Origin: Lysobacter sp.
Lineage (GTDB): Bacteria; Pseudomonadota; Gammaproteobacteria; Xanthomonadales; Xanthomonadaceae
Reading direction: 5' to 3'
Assembly: GCA_026786005.1 (NCBI GenBank)
Contig: JAJAYW010000015.1
Coordinates: 1 to 51,472 of the forward strand
Length of the DNA: 51,472 nt
The notes below the pieces were generated by a model, which made no database searches, was not told where the DNA came from, and was given only the letters and a program-made list of their open reading frames with translations. The translations under genes and the position numbers were made by a program. Numbering within the stretch: the first letter of the stretch is position 1; each line of letters starts with the position of its first letter. Below, piece by piece: positions 29,824 through 39,722 of the stretch.

Positions 29824-32448
29824 TCAATAATTGATGCGGAAAGTCACGCCGTACGTGGCTGGCGCTGCAAGAAACGCGTTGTAGGAATTGAGCGGGTTGC
29901 CCGGCACTGCATTGATGTTTTGCAGCGGCGCATCGAACCCGACCTGTGCGTAATCCTCGTCGGTGATGTTCTGGCCCCACAGCTCCAGCATCCAGCCCTT
30001 GTCGCTCGCGCCAAAACCGATACGCGCATTGACCACGGTGTAGGCGTCCTGCATTTTTTCCGGATCCAGATCCGAGCCGGTGTTGTAGTCCGACATGTAC
30101 TTGGCGCCAAGATGGAAGCGGGCCATCAGGTCGTTGGCGAAGTCCCACTCATAGGTCATCGATGCAGAACTCGACCAATACGGCGCAAAGCTGATTTGGC
30201 TACCCGGCAGCTTGTACAGCGCGCCGGGACTGCTTGCAGGAGTTGCCAGGAATTCTGGTGTTGGCCTTTCATCGCCATAGCGCGTGTCCGCATAGGTCAC
30301 GCCACCTTGCAGCATCAGGCCGGTGACCGGCTGCCACAGGATTTCCGTGTCTATGCCTTTGGAAATCACTTCCGGGATCGAACGCACCACGAAGCTGGTG
30401 CCGAGGAAGCTGTTGAGCTGGAAATCCTCGTAGGTCTGGTGGAACAACGTGGCATTGAGCAGCAGGTTGCCGCCCATCCATGTGGTCTTGGCGCCCAACT
30501 CGAAACTGTCGACAAACTCGCCCGGGAACGACGTGTCCAGCACTGGAACGATGCCTGGGCCGCCGCTCGACAGACCATTGGACGACTGCACCCGATCAAG
30601 GTTGAACCCGCCGGCCTTGTAACCGCGCGCCGCGGAGGCGTAGGTCATCACTTGCTCATTCCAACGATAGGCGCCCTTGAGCGTACCCGACCATTCCTTT
30701 TCCTCGCGCTCCTGCCTGGTGTCGCGGCTGGCAGCGTTATGCGCAGGATTGGTCCACGGCAAGCAGCTGAACGCAATGATGTTGCTGACGATGGTTTGCT
30801 GCGTCGCCGGCGGCAGTAACGCGAACGGAACACCGCGCCCGGTCAACGAGACGGCAATGCGGCCGACCGCGCCGGCCTGGCCACCCGTCGCAGGATTGAA
30901 GTACGAAGCACACGCCGTGCCGCCACTGGGATTGCTGTAGGCAGATTCGAGCTTCTTGTCCTCCCGGGTGTAACGCAAACCGAGGGTGATATCGAACGCG
31001 TCGGTCGCATGGAAGGTGTTGTTGGTGAATACCGCCAGGCTCTTTGCGTTCTGTTTGTAGCGGTCCTGCGCGGACAGGTCCCCAAAGCCGACGCTGTACG
31101 GCTGTAGCGTGATTTCCTGCAGGAACGTATTGGACGACGGTGCGTTGCGGAACGCGGGGTTGATGCTGGTCAGCAGTGCGGACGACAGATACTGGCCGTA
31201 CTGCGAACCGATCCGGTAGCTTTCGTTGCGGCTGAGGTCTTCATCGGAATAGAACGCGCCGACCATCCAGTCGATGCGATCGGTTGCGCCGGTCAAGCGC
31301 AGTTCCTGGGTGAAGGTCTCGAAACCCGTGAAGGCTTCATCTTCGTTGGCGGGACGATAGAGGACGTCGGCCGAACTGAAATCGAAATCCAGTCCGTTGA
31401 TCGCCTGCCAATCGCGCTTGGACGTGATCGACGTCAACGTCGCGCCACCAAACCACGGTGAGGACCAGTTGGCTTCCCCAGACAAGCCTTTGTCCTTGAT
31501 GTCCGATTCGGTGCTGCGGTTGCTGTAGGCCACGCGGTTGAAGGGATCAGCGGTCAGCGCCACGCCTTCATCCGGCGACAGGCGGTTCATGATGTCGCCG
31601 GTCAGGCCACGGACCGTGGTCACGGCGGTGCAGCAGTTTTCCTCGCGGCTGGTGTAGTCGGCGATGATGTTGATGTCGAGGTCGTCATTGGGCTGGAACA
31701 GCAATTGCCCACGCAAGGAATGGAAATTCTGGTCGTAGTCCTCATTCCCGGCGCGCGGGCCGGCGCCGGTGCGCACGTCCATGAAGCCATCGCGCTCGCG
31801 TTTGGCGCCGTAGATGCGGAATGCGGCGCGTTCGCCCAAGGCGGTGTTGAAGGCCGCCGAAACGCCATGCGCGTCGTAGTTGCCGATAGTGAGCTCACCC
31901 TCGACGCTGGTCTCGTAGTTCGGCCGGCGCGTGATGACGTTGATGACGCCCGCCGAGGTGTTCTTGCCGAACACGGTGCCTTGCGGCCCCTTCAATACCT
32001 CGATGCGTTCGATCTCGCCAAGGTCGCCGAAGCCGACGCCGTTGCGCGGGCGATACACGCCATCAATGACGATGCCGACCGAGGATTCAAGACCGGCGTT
32101 GTCGCCTACCGTACCCACGCCACGGATGCGCGCCGTGGTCAGCGCTTCGCTCTGCGTGCTGGTGACGGTGAGGCCAGGCACCAGCACCTGTAGGTCCTTC
32201 ACATCGCGAACGCCTGTGTCCTGCAGGATTTCCTCGGACAAGACGGTGATTGCGATCGGAACATCCTGCAGCTGTTCTTCGCGCTTCTGCGCGGTGACGG
32301 TGATCGCGTCCAGCGTTTTGGGCACGTCGTCGGTGGTGGCAGGCGCAGTCGCGGCGTCCTGCGCGTGAGCGGGCATCTGTGTCAGCGATCCCAGTGCAAC
32401 GAGTACGGCCAGCGTCAACTGCTTCCGTCCCAGCGTAGATACAACCAT
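29824..32448 (-). CDS. TonB-dependent receptor
   Basis: Plug domain ITVTAQKREEQLQDVPIAITVLSEE; RIEVLKGPQGTVFGKNTSAGVINVITRRP; C-terminal YGVTFRINY. Confidence 0.93.
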   Translation of the reverse strand: MVVSTLGRKQLTLAVLVALGSLTQMPAHAQDAATAPATTDDVPKTLDAITVTAQKREEQLQDVPIAITVLSEEILQDTGVRDVKDLQVLVPGLTVTSTQSEALTTARIRGVGTVGDNAGLESSVGIVIDGVYRPRNGVGFGDLGEIERIEVLKGPQGTVFGKNTSAGVINVITRRPNYETSVEGELTIGNYDAHGVSAAFNTALGERAAFRIYGAKRERDGFMDVRTGAGPRAGNEDYDQNFHSLRGQLLFQPNDDLDINIIADYTSREENCCTAVTTVRGLTGDIMNRLSPDEGVALTADPFNRVAYSNRSTESDIKDKGLSGEANWSSPWFGGATLTSITSKRDWQAINGLDFDFSSADVLYRPANEDEAFTGFETFTQELRLTGATDRIDWMVGAFYSDEDLSRNESYRIGSQYGQYLSSALLTSINPAFRNAPSSNTFLQEITLQPYSVGFGDLSAQDRYKQNAKSLAVFTNNTFHATDAFDITLGLRYTREDKKLESAYSNPSGGTACASYFNPATGGQAGAVGRIAVSLTGRGVPFALLPPATQQTIVSNIIAFSCLPWTNPAHNAASRDTRQEREEKEWSGTLKGAYRWNEQVMTYASAARGYKAGGFNLDRVQSSNGLSSGGPGIVPVLDTSFPGEFVDSFELGAKTTWMGGNLLLNATLFHQTYEDFQLNSFLGTSFVVRSIPEVISKGIDTEILWQPVTGLMLQGGVTYADTRYGDERPTPEFLATPASSPGALYKLPGSQISFAPYWSSSASMTYEWDFANDLMARFHLGAKYMSDYNTGSDLDPEKMQDAYTVVNARIGFGASDKGWMLELWGQNITDEDYAQVGFDAPLQNINAVPGNPLNSYNAFLAAPATYGVTFRINY

Positions 32449-32718
32449 GTTGTCCCCTCCCAAGTATGTGAATAACGAGCAATGTCGTTAGAAATGCAAA
32501 ACGTCCCCACGTATTCCTTTTGATCAGTACTGCACTGCGTTCAACCTGGTCGAAGCGCGATGGGCTTGAGCCGGGTTTCCACGGCACGCGGCACTGGATG
32601 GGCGGAACGTAGCACATCCCGCACCGTATGGGCGCGTGTTTAAAGGTGTCGGCGGTGACTGGCGAACCAGCTAATTCGGGCACACTAGCCAGCTCCTCGC
32701 GACGTACTCGTTTTCTGG

Positions 32719-35345
32719 ATGTCCGCAGACCAGCACACGCCCTTGATGCGCCAGTTCTTCGCCGCCAAGGCTGAACATCCGGACGTCTTGTTGTTCTTCC
32801 GCATGGGCGACTTCTACGAGCTGTTCCATGACGACGCGCGCAAGGCGGCGCGGCTGCTCGACATCACCCTGACCCAGCGCGGCAGCTCTGCCGGCCAACC
32901 CATTCCGATGGCCGGTGTGCCGCATCACGCGGCCGAAGGTTATCTGGCGCGATTGGTGGCCTTGGGGGAGTCGGTTGCTATCTGCGAGCAGATCGGGGAT
33001 CCGGCACTGGCCAAGGGACTGGTCGAACGCAAGGTGGTGCGCATCGTCACGCCGGGGACGGTGACCGACGAGGCGCTGTTGCAGGATCGCCGCGACACGT
33101 TGCTGATGGCGGTGTCGCGTGGCAGCACATCATCCAAAGGCCGCGGTTTCGGGATCGCATGGGCGGATCTGGCCGGTGGCAGATTCCTGGTCAACCAGGT
33201 CGACAGCGACGACGCGCTGGAAGCGGAACTGTCGCGGCTGGAGCCGGCCGAACTGTTGCTGCCCGACGAAGACGGCTGGCCTGGCTTCCTGGTCGAGCGC
33301 AAGGGTTTGCGCCGCCGCGCGCCATGGTTGTTCGATGCCGACAGCGGCCGGCGACAGTTGTTGCAGTTCTTCGGCTTGCACGACCTGTCCGGATTCGGTC
33401 TCGAGGACAAGCCACTGGCCGTTGCCGCCGCGAGCGCCCTGCTCGGCTATGTCGAGGAAACACAGAAACAGCGCTTGCCGCACCTCACCACGATCGCCTT
33501 CGAGCCATCCAGCGATGCGATCGCGATGAATGCCGCGACGCGGCGGCATCTGGAACTGGATACGCGCATTGACGGCGACACCCGGACGACGTTACTCGGC
33601 GTGCTCGATTCCACCATCACGCCGATGGGCGGGCGCATGCTGCGGCGCTGGCTGCATCGTCCGTTGCGCGACCGCCGCGTGCTGGGCCAGCGCCATCATG
33701 CCGTGACCGCACTGATTGACCATCGCGCTGACGATGCCCTGCGCGATGCCTTCCGCGCATTGGGCGATGTCGAGCGCATCCTGACGCGTATCGCGCTGCG
33801 TTCGGCCCGGCCACGCGATCTGAGCACCTTGCGCGATGCCCTTGGCTTGCTGCCACGCGTTCGCGACACCCTCGCCCACTCGATTCGCCGCGCCTGCAAG
33901 CGCTGGCCGGCGGGCTCGGTGAGCACGCGGCACCAGCAGCCTTGCTGGCGAAGGCCATCGTGCCGCAACCGCCGCTGCTGGCACGCGATGGCGGTGTCAT
34001 CGCCGACAGTTACGACGACGACCTCGACCAGCTGCGACGCTTGTCCACCAATGCCGATCAATTCCTGATCGATCTCGAAGCCCGTGAGCGTGCGAGCAGC
34101 GGCATCGCCACGCTCAAGGTCGGATACAACCGCGTGCACGGTTATTACATCGAGATCAGCAAGGGACAAAGCCAGAAGGCGCCGACGCATTACACACGGC
34201 GGCAGACGCTGACCGGTGCCGAGCGCTACATCACCGAGGAATTGAAACAGTTTGAGGACAAGGTGTTGTCGGCACGCGAGCGCTCGCTGACGCGGGAGAA
34301 GCTGCTGTACGAAGGGCTCCTCGAAATACTCAACGAAAATCTCGATCCGCTGAAAGCGTGCGCCAACGCGCTGAGCGAACTGGATGTGCTGGCCTGTTTC
34401 GCAGAGCGTGCGCAGGCCCTCGATTGGTCGCGTCCACAACTGGACGACGAACCGCGACTGCATATCGAACGCGGGCGGCACCCTGTCGTCGAAGCGGTGC
34501 GCAACGAGCCATTCGAACCGAATGATCTGATGCTCGGCACATTTACACCCGCTCATACTGAGCCGGTCGCCCTTCCACAGGCTCAGGGTGAGCGGAACAT
34601 ACGCATGCTGGTCATCACTGGCCCCAACATGGGCGGCAAGAGCACCTACATGCGGCAGAACGCGTTGATCGTGCTGCTGGCGCATATCGGCAGCTTCGTG
34701 CCCGCGGCGCGGGCCGAGATTGGTCCGATCGATCGCATCCTCACGCGTATCGGCGCGGGCGATGATCTGGCGCGCGGCCAATCGACGTTCATGGTCGAGA
34801 TGTCGGAGACCAGCTACATCCTGCACCACGCCACCGAGCAATCACTGGTGCTGATGGACGAAATCGGCCGCGGCACGTCGACCTACGACGGACTCGCATT
34901 GGCTGATGCGGTCGCGCGACATCTCGCATCAGTGAATCGTTGTTACACACTGTTCGCGACACACTATTTCGAGTTGACGGCCTTGGCCGAGCCCGGCAGC
35001 GGCATCGCCAACGTGCACCTGGATGCGGTCGAACATGGCGACACACTGGTCTTCATGCATGCAGTGAAGGACGGCCCGGCCGATCGCAGTTTCGGCTTGC
35101 AGGTCGCCGCGCTTGCGGGCCTGCCGAGACAGGTCATACGACAGGCGCGCGGCCGGCTTGCAGAACTTGAGCAACGCCGCGCATCGACGGTTCCCGAAAT
35201 GTCGCCGCAGGCATTGGATGCACCCAGCCAAATCGGACTGTTCGCTGCGCCTTCGGCCGCGCTCGACGCGCTCGCCACACTGGACCCGGACGAACTCACG
35301 CCCAAACAGGCGCTTGAAGCGCTGTACCGGCTCAAGGCCCTGTAG
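32719..35345 (+). pseudogene. mutS: DNA mismatch repair protein MutS, disrupted by a frameshift near nt 33878
   Basis: ORF 32719..34068 carries the MutS N-terminus; ORF 33942..35345 carries the C-terminus ([31 protein letters not shown]). MutS-like coding switches frame at ctcgccca|ctcgattcgccgcgcctgcaagcg. Confidence 0.85.
34549..34595. repeat. REP-like palindrome inside mutS
   Basis: ccgctcatactgagcc...ggctcagggtgagcgg; the reverse strand encodes the typical REP peptide PLTLSLWKG. Confidence 0.85.
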
Positions 35346-35415
35346 CCGTTTCGCGAATTCATAACAGTCCTGCGAATAGCGTGGCGACTCCCTCACGATC
35401 GGCAGGAACCACCGC

Positions 35416-36030
35416 ATGAGCACCATGACCGATGACCTTTACTCGCAGCTGGAAGGCCAGCCGCTGCAGAAAATTTCGCAACAACTCGGCATCGGCCCTG
35501 CACAGATGGCGGGCGCGATCAGCGCGGCGTTGCCGCTCTTGATCGGTGCACTCGGGCGCAATGCATCACAAGGCGATGGTGCCGGCGCGCTCTACGGCGC
35601 CTTGCAAAAAGACCACCGCGGACTCGACATCGGCAACGTGCTCGGCTCGGTGCTGGGCGGCGGCGGTCAGGGCAATGACATCCTCGGCCATATCTTTGGA
35701 GGTCGCCAACCGCGCGCCGAACAAGGCCTCGGCCAGGCCACCGGCCTTGGCAACGACAAGGCGGGTGCGCTGCTGCGCGTCCTGGCGCCCATTGTCATGG
35801 CATATCTCGCCAAGCGCATGTTCGACAAACGCCAGGCAGGACAGGCAGAAGCAGACCCTTCGCCGCAAGTGCTCGGCCGGGAGTTGGGCCAGGAACATCA
35901 ACGTGTCAGCCAGCAAGGCGGACTCGGTGGCGGCCTGCTCGGCGCTGTGCTTGATCGCGATGGCGATGGGCAGATCGATTTGGGCGATCTACTGAAGATG
36001 GGTGGTGGAGCATTGGGGGGTGGCCGCTGA
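35416..36030 (+). CDS. DUF937 domain-containing protein
   Basis: LGIGPAQMAGAISAALPLLIGALGRNA; glycine-rich; C-terminal DRDGDGQIDLGDLL calcium-binding-like loop. Confidence 0.85.
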   Translation: MSTMTDDLYSQLEGQPLQKISQQLGIGPAQMAGAISAALPLLIGALGRNASQGDGAGALYGALQKDHRGLDIGNVLGSVLGGGGQGNDILGHIFGGRQPRAEQGLGQATGLGNDKAGALLRVLAPIVMAYLAKRMFDKRQAGQAEADPSPQVLGRELGQEHQRVSQQGGLGGGLLGAVLDRDGDGQIDLGDLLKMGGGALGGGR

Positions 36031-36046
36031 TCCTTTAATCAATTAA

Positions 36047-36080
36047 AACCCGGAACACCCGGTGAAAAGCCGGGTTTTTT
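36047..36080 (+). terminator. Rho-independent terminator between convergent genes
   Basis: aacccggaacacccggtgaaaagccgggttttttt. Confidence 0.8.
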
Positions 36081-36099
36081 TCGTTCACATGATGTTCGC

Positions 36100-36507
36100 T
36101 CAGATCGCGTCGATATCCCCAAGCGCGCGAATCAAGCGCCGCGCGCGTTTGTCGGGCTTGCTGGGCGGCGCCTGGTATCCGTTGCGCTCGGCACGTCGCT
36201 GCGCGCTCAGTGCCTGTCGCTTGACGATGGAGTCCTCGAACTCCCGATACAGGGCTTGCGCAACGCCGGCCGATCCGCGTCGCTCGCTCAGTGCGATCAC
36301 TTCGATAACGAAGATGTCGTCGCCGCGAACGATCCTCAATGCATCCCCACTCCGCACACTGCGTGAAGGTTTGGCACGGTCGCCGCCGACTTCGACCTTG
36401 CCGGTCTCGATCGCCTGTTTCGCCACCGCGCGCGTCTTGTAGAAGCGCGCCGCCCAGAGCCATATATCGAGTCTGATGCCTGCTGCCGTATTTTCGTTCT
36501 GGCTCAT
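36100..36507 (-). CDS. hslR: S4-domain RNA-binding protein, heat shock protein 15
   Basis: IRLDIWLWAARFYKTRAVAKQAIETGKVEVGG S4 motif. Confidence 0.92.
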   Translation of the reverse strand: MSQNENTAAGIRLDIWLWAARFYKTRAVAKQAIETGKVEVGGDRAKPSRSVRSGDALRIVRGDDIFVIEVIALSERRGSAGVAQALYREFEDSIVKRQALSAQRRAERNGYQAPPSKPDKRARRLIRALGDIDAI

Positions 36508-36595
36508 GGGCGATCACACAGTTTGTCGAAGATGCAGAAGGTTCACTCGAGAAGCTTCCACCCCTGCGATCCGGCGGTAGGCGGTAAACCCCACG

Positions 36596-36626
36596 CTTTT
36601 GCAGGAGCACCCATGGGCGCTCCTGC
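36596..36626. repeat. Palindrome of the TGTAGGAGCGC family
   Basis: gcttttgcaggagcacccatgggcgctcctgc. Confidence 0.6.
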
Positions 36627-36738
36627 ATATTTCTAATGCAGCACACTCTGCCACGGACTTGATCCGGGATCAGCGGAACTTGGCGCTATCGCCTTCGCGT
36701 CAACACAGTCGAAAGAAAGTCCCAACCATCAAAACAAA

Positions 36739-36765
36739 ACGGCCACCCGAAGGTGGCCGTTTGCG
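36739..36765 (-). terminator. Rho-independent terminator of rplS
   Basis: aaacggccacccgaaggtggccgtttg. Confidence 0.8.
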
Positions 36766-36783
36766 ATTCGATGCAGCGAAAGC

Positions 36784-37197
36784 TTATTCGGCTGAAGCGG
36801 CGGCGGCCTTCGCAGCTGCGGTTGCTTTCGCTTGGCCGGCCAGATCCTCGCGAATACGCGCCTTCTTGCCTTCCAGGCCACGCAAGTAGTAAAGCTTGCC
36901 GGCGCGGACGGCGCCGCGGCGCTTCACCTGGACCGAGTCGATGACGGCGCTGTGGCTCTGGAACACGCGCTCGACGCCGTAGCCATGCGAAATCTTGCGC
37001 ACGGTGAAGGCGGAGTTGAGGCCTGCATTCTTCTTGGCGATGACCACGCCCTCGTACGCCTGCACGCGCTCGCGGTTGCCTTCCTTGACCTTGACGTTGA
37101 CCACAACGGTGTCGCCGGGGCCGAAGTCGGGCAGCTTGCGCTGCGACTGGGCGGATTCAAATTCCTGCAGCAATGTATTCAAGGATGGCTTGGTCAT
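36784..37197 (-). CDS. rplS: 50S ribosomal protein L19
   Basis: [33 protein letters not shown]. Confidence 0.98.
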   Translation of the reverse strand: MTKPSLNTLLQEFESAQSQRKLPDFGPGDTVVVNVKVKEGNRERVQAYEGVVIAKKNAGLNSAFTVRKISHGYGVERVFQSHSAVIDSVQVKRRGAVRAGKLYYLRGLEGKKARIREDLAGQAKATAAAKAAAASAE

Positions 37198-37307
37198 GGC
37201 ACGGTCTGCTTATGTCGTAATTGGCGGATTGCCGGGCGAATCGCTGAGCGCGCACCCCGGCCAGTGGAGCGAAGCCGCGCATTATAGCGGCCTTTTTCCT
37301 TGTGTGG

Positions 37308-38069
37308 CTAGGGTTTAGCCGCCTTCGCCGGCTCCTCGCCCGCAATCCTGAACGCGTCGAGCAACTGGCGGTCCGTCCTGGACAGACTGGCCTCGTCGAT
37401 CAGGTCGGGACGCCGCAGCCAGGTCCGTCCCAGGGATTGCTGACGGCGCCAGCGGTCGATTTCGGCATGGTTGCCCGACATCAGTACCGCCGGCACGTCG
37501 CCAAGGGGGTGCTCGACCGGCCGCGTGTAATGCGGGCAATCCAGCAGGCCATTCTCGAAGCTGTCCTGCGCTGCCGACTCGGCATCGTTGAGGACTCCCT
37601 CCTGCAAGCGTGCAACCGCATCAATGACGACGGCGGCGGCCAGCTCGCCGCCGGACAACACGTAATCGCCGATGGAAATCTCCTCGTCAACCTCCGCGGC
37701 GATCAGGCGCTCGTCGACGCCCTCGTAGCGCCCGCACAGCAGGAGCAAGCGCTCGCGTGAGGCCAACTCGCGCACCATTGCCTGGGTCAGCGGCCTGCCC
37801 TGCGGGCTGAGGTACGTCACCTTGGTGGTCACTGGGCCGGCACCGCGCGCAGCCTGTATGCAAGCGCGTATCGGGTCGATCAACATCACCATGCCGGGGC
37901 CGCCACCAAACGGGCGGTCATCGACGCGACGGTAGCTCCCCTCGGCGCAGTCGCGCGGATTCCAGCCATGCAGGGCCAGCAAGCCACGTTCCTGCGCGCG
38001 GCCCACCACACCGTGACTGGCAAGTTGCGCCACGAATTCGGGGAACAGGCTGATGAGGTCGATGCGCAT
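37308..38069 (-). CDS. trmD: tRNA (guanine37-N1)-methyltransferase
   Basis: [42 protein letters not shown]. Confidence 0.97.
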   Translation of the reverse strand: MRIDLISLFPEFVAQLASHGVVGRAQERGLLALHGWNPRDCAEGSYRRVDDRPFGGGPGMVMLIDPIRACIQAARGAGPVTTKVTYLSPQGRPLTQAMVRELASRERLLLLCGRYEGVDERLIAAEVDEEISIGDYVLSGGELAAAVVIDAVARLQEGVLNDAESAAQDSFENGLLDCPHYTRPVEHPLGDVPAVLMSGNHAEIDRWRRQQSLGRTWLRRPDLIDEASLSRTDRQLLDAFRIAGEEPAKAAKP

Positions 38070-38074
38070 GCGAT

Positions 38075-38593
38075 TCAGAAGTCGGCATCCCAATCGACGG
38101 TGATCGTGCCGCCGTCAAAATCGATGGCGGTCACGTACTCCGGCATCACGAATGGAATCAACCGTTCGCGTTCGCCATGCACCGCGACGACATCGTTCGC
38201 GCCAGTCGAGAACAGATGCGACACCACGCCGAAATCGACGCCGTCGAGATTGATCACACGCAGCCCTTCGAGATCGACCCAGTAGTACTGGCCCGGCTGG
38301 GGCGGTGGCAAGGCTTCACGCGCGACCCAGACTTCGGTGCCGCGCAGCGCTTCGGCGGCATCGCGGTCGTGCACATCGGCAATGCTCGCGACAACGCCCT
38401 TGGCGGTCTCGCGGCCGCGCGCACCAACCAGCTCGCGCTCACGACCCTGCGCATCGCGCAACATCCACGGCTGGTAGCCAAGGATGGCCTTCTTCGGATC
38501 GGTAAACGATTCGAGCTTGACTTCGCCGCGCACGCCAAACGCGCCGACGAACCTGCCTACCAGGATGCGGCGTTCGTGATTCATGGCATGCAA
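38075..38593 (-). CDS. rimM: 16S rRNA processing protein RimM
   Basis: [36 protein letters not shown]. Confidence 0.96.
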   Translation of the reverse strand: MHAMNHERRILVGRFVGAFGVRGEVKLESFTDPKKAILGYQPWMLRDAQGRERELVGARGRETAKGVVASIADVHDRDAAEALRGTEVWVAREALPPPQPGQYYWVDLEGLRVINLDGVDFGVVSHLFSTGANDVVAVHGERERLIPFVMPEYVTAIDFDGGTITVDWDADF

Positions 38594-38621
38594 AGGACCG
38601 CGCTCGGGGCGCGGCCGGACA

Positions 38622-38891
38622 TCAAGCCGCGGAAGCGGCCTTGATCGCTTCCTTCGACGCTTCCTTGTAAAGGTTGCGGACCTTGTCGGTCATCTGCGCA
38701 CCCTGGCCAATCCAGTGATTGACGCGTTCGGTGTCCAGCTCGATGCGTTTTTCGCCACCGGTAGCGATCGGGTTGAAATAACCCACGCGCTCGATGTTGC
38801 GGCCATCGCGCGCAGCGCGCTGGTCGGTGACGATGATGTGGTAGAAGGGACGCTTCTTGGCGCCACCACGGGTCAGGCGGATCTTGACCAT
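38622..38891 (-). CDS. rpsP: 30S ribosomal protein S16
   Basis: [41 protein letters not shown]. Confidence 0.98.
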   Translation of the reverse strand: MVKIRLTRGGAKKRPFYHIIVTDQRAARDGRNIERVGYFNPIATGGEKRIELDTERVNHWIGQGAQMTDKVRNLYKEASKEAIKAASAA

Positions 38892-39015
38892 GAGTTGTTG
38901 CTTCCTGTGTTGCCCAGTCGCCGAAGGTGGCGCGGTAAGCCGGGCATTGTAAGCCATTGAATCGATGATGGTAAAGCTGGGCTTCGCGTCGACGAGCAAG
39001 GAACGAAAGGCGGGA

Positions 39016-39717
39016 TTAGTTGCCGACCGTTACGCCGAACCAGCGGCCAACCAGGGCCGAGACCACCATCGCCAGCGCACTCCACAGGACCACCCGGGCC
39101 GCACCCCGCCACATCGTTGCACCGCCGACGCGCGCGGCCATGGCCCCCAGCAGCCCAAGGAAGGCCAGGGACAGCCCCGTCACCCAGACGCCGACATCGG
39201 CGGCCGGAGCCCACAGGACCGTGATCATCGGCAAAAGCCCGCCGACCCCGAATGCCGCTGCGGAGGCAAGCGCCGCTTGCGTGGGCCGCGCCCGCAGTGC
39301 GTCGGTGATGCCTAGTTCGTCGCGCGCATGGGCGCCGAGCGCGTCGTGCGCCGCCAGCTGGACAGCGACCTGGTCTGCGAGCACTGGATCCAGTCCCCGC
39401 GCGACATAGATGGCAGCGAGTTCCTGGTGCTCGGCCTCCGGAAATGCGTGCAGCTCGCCTCGTTCCTTGGCCAGATCGGCCCTCTCGGTATCGGACTGCG
39501 AACTGACCGAAACATACTCGCCGGCCGCCATCGACATGGCACCGCCGACCAGTCCCGCCACTCCCGCGAGCAGCACATGACGGTGGTCGGCATTGGCGGC
39601 GGCCACGCCCACGATCAGACTGGCTGTCGACACGATCCCGTCATTGGCACCGAGCACGGCGGCGCGTAGCCAGCCCGCATTCGCTCCCCGGTGGCGTTCG
39701 GTCAGCCTGTGGATCAT
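39016..39717 (-). CDS. VIT1/CCC1 family putative Fe/Mn transporter
   Basis: [52 protein letters not shown]. Confidence 0.92.
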   Translation of the reverse strand: MIHRLTERHRGANAGWLRAAVLGANDGIVSTASLIVGVAAANADHRHVLLAGVAGLVGGAMSMAAGEYVSVSSQSDTERADLAKERGELHAFPEAEHQELAAIYVARGLDPVLADQVAVQLAAHDALGAHARDELGITDALRARPTQAALASAAAFGVGGLLPMITVLWAPAADVGVWVTGLSLAFLGLLGAMAARVGGATMWRGAARVVLWSALAMVVSALVGRWFGVTVGN

Positions 39718-39722
39718 TCAGT

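Noticed and set aside
29824-32448. TonB-dependent receptor as part of a FecIR-like or polysaccharide-utilisation locus
   Set aside because: No adjacent sigma/anti-sigma, SusD or carbohydrate-enzyme genes; a stand-alone TBDR is common in Xanthomonadales.
33870-33900. Programmed ribosomal frameshift in mutS
   Set aside because: No slippery heptamer or obvious stimulatory structure at the junction, and MutS is not known to use recoding; deletion or sequencing error is simpler.
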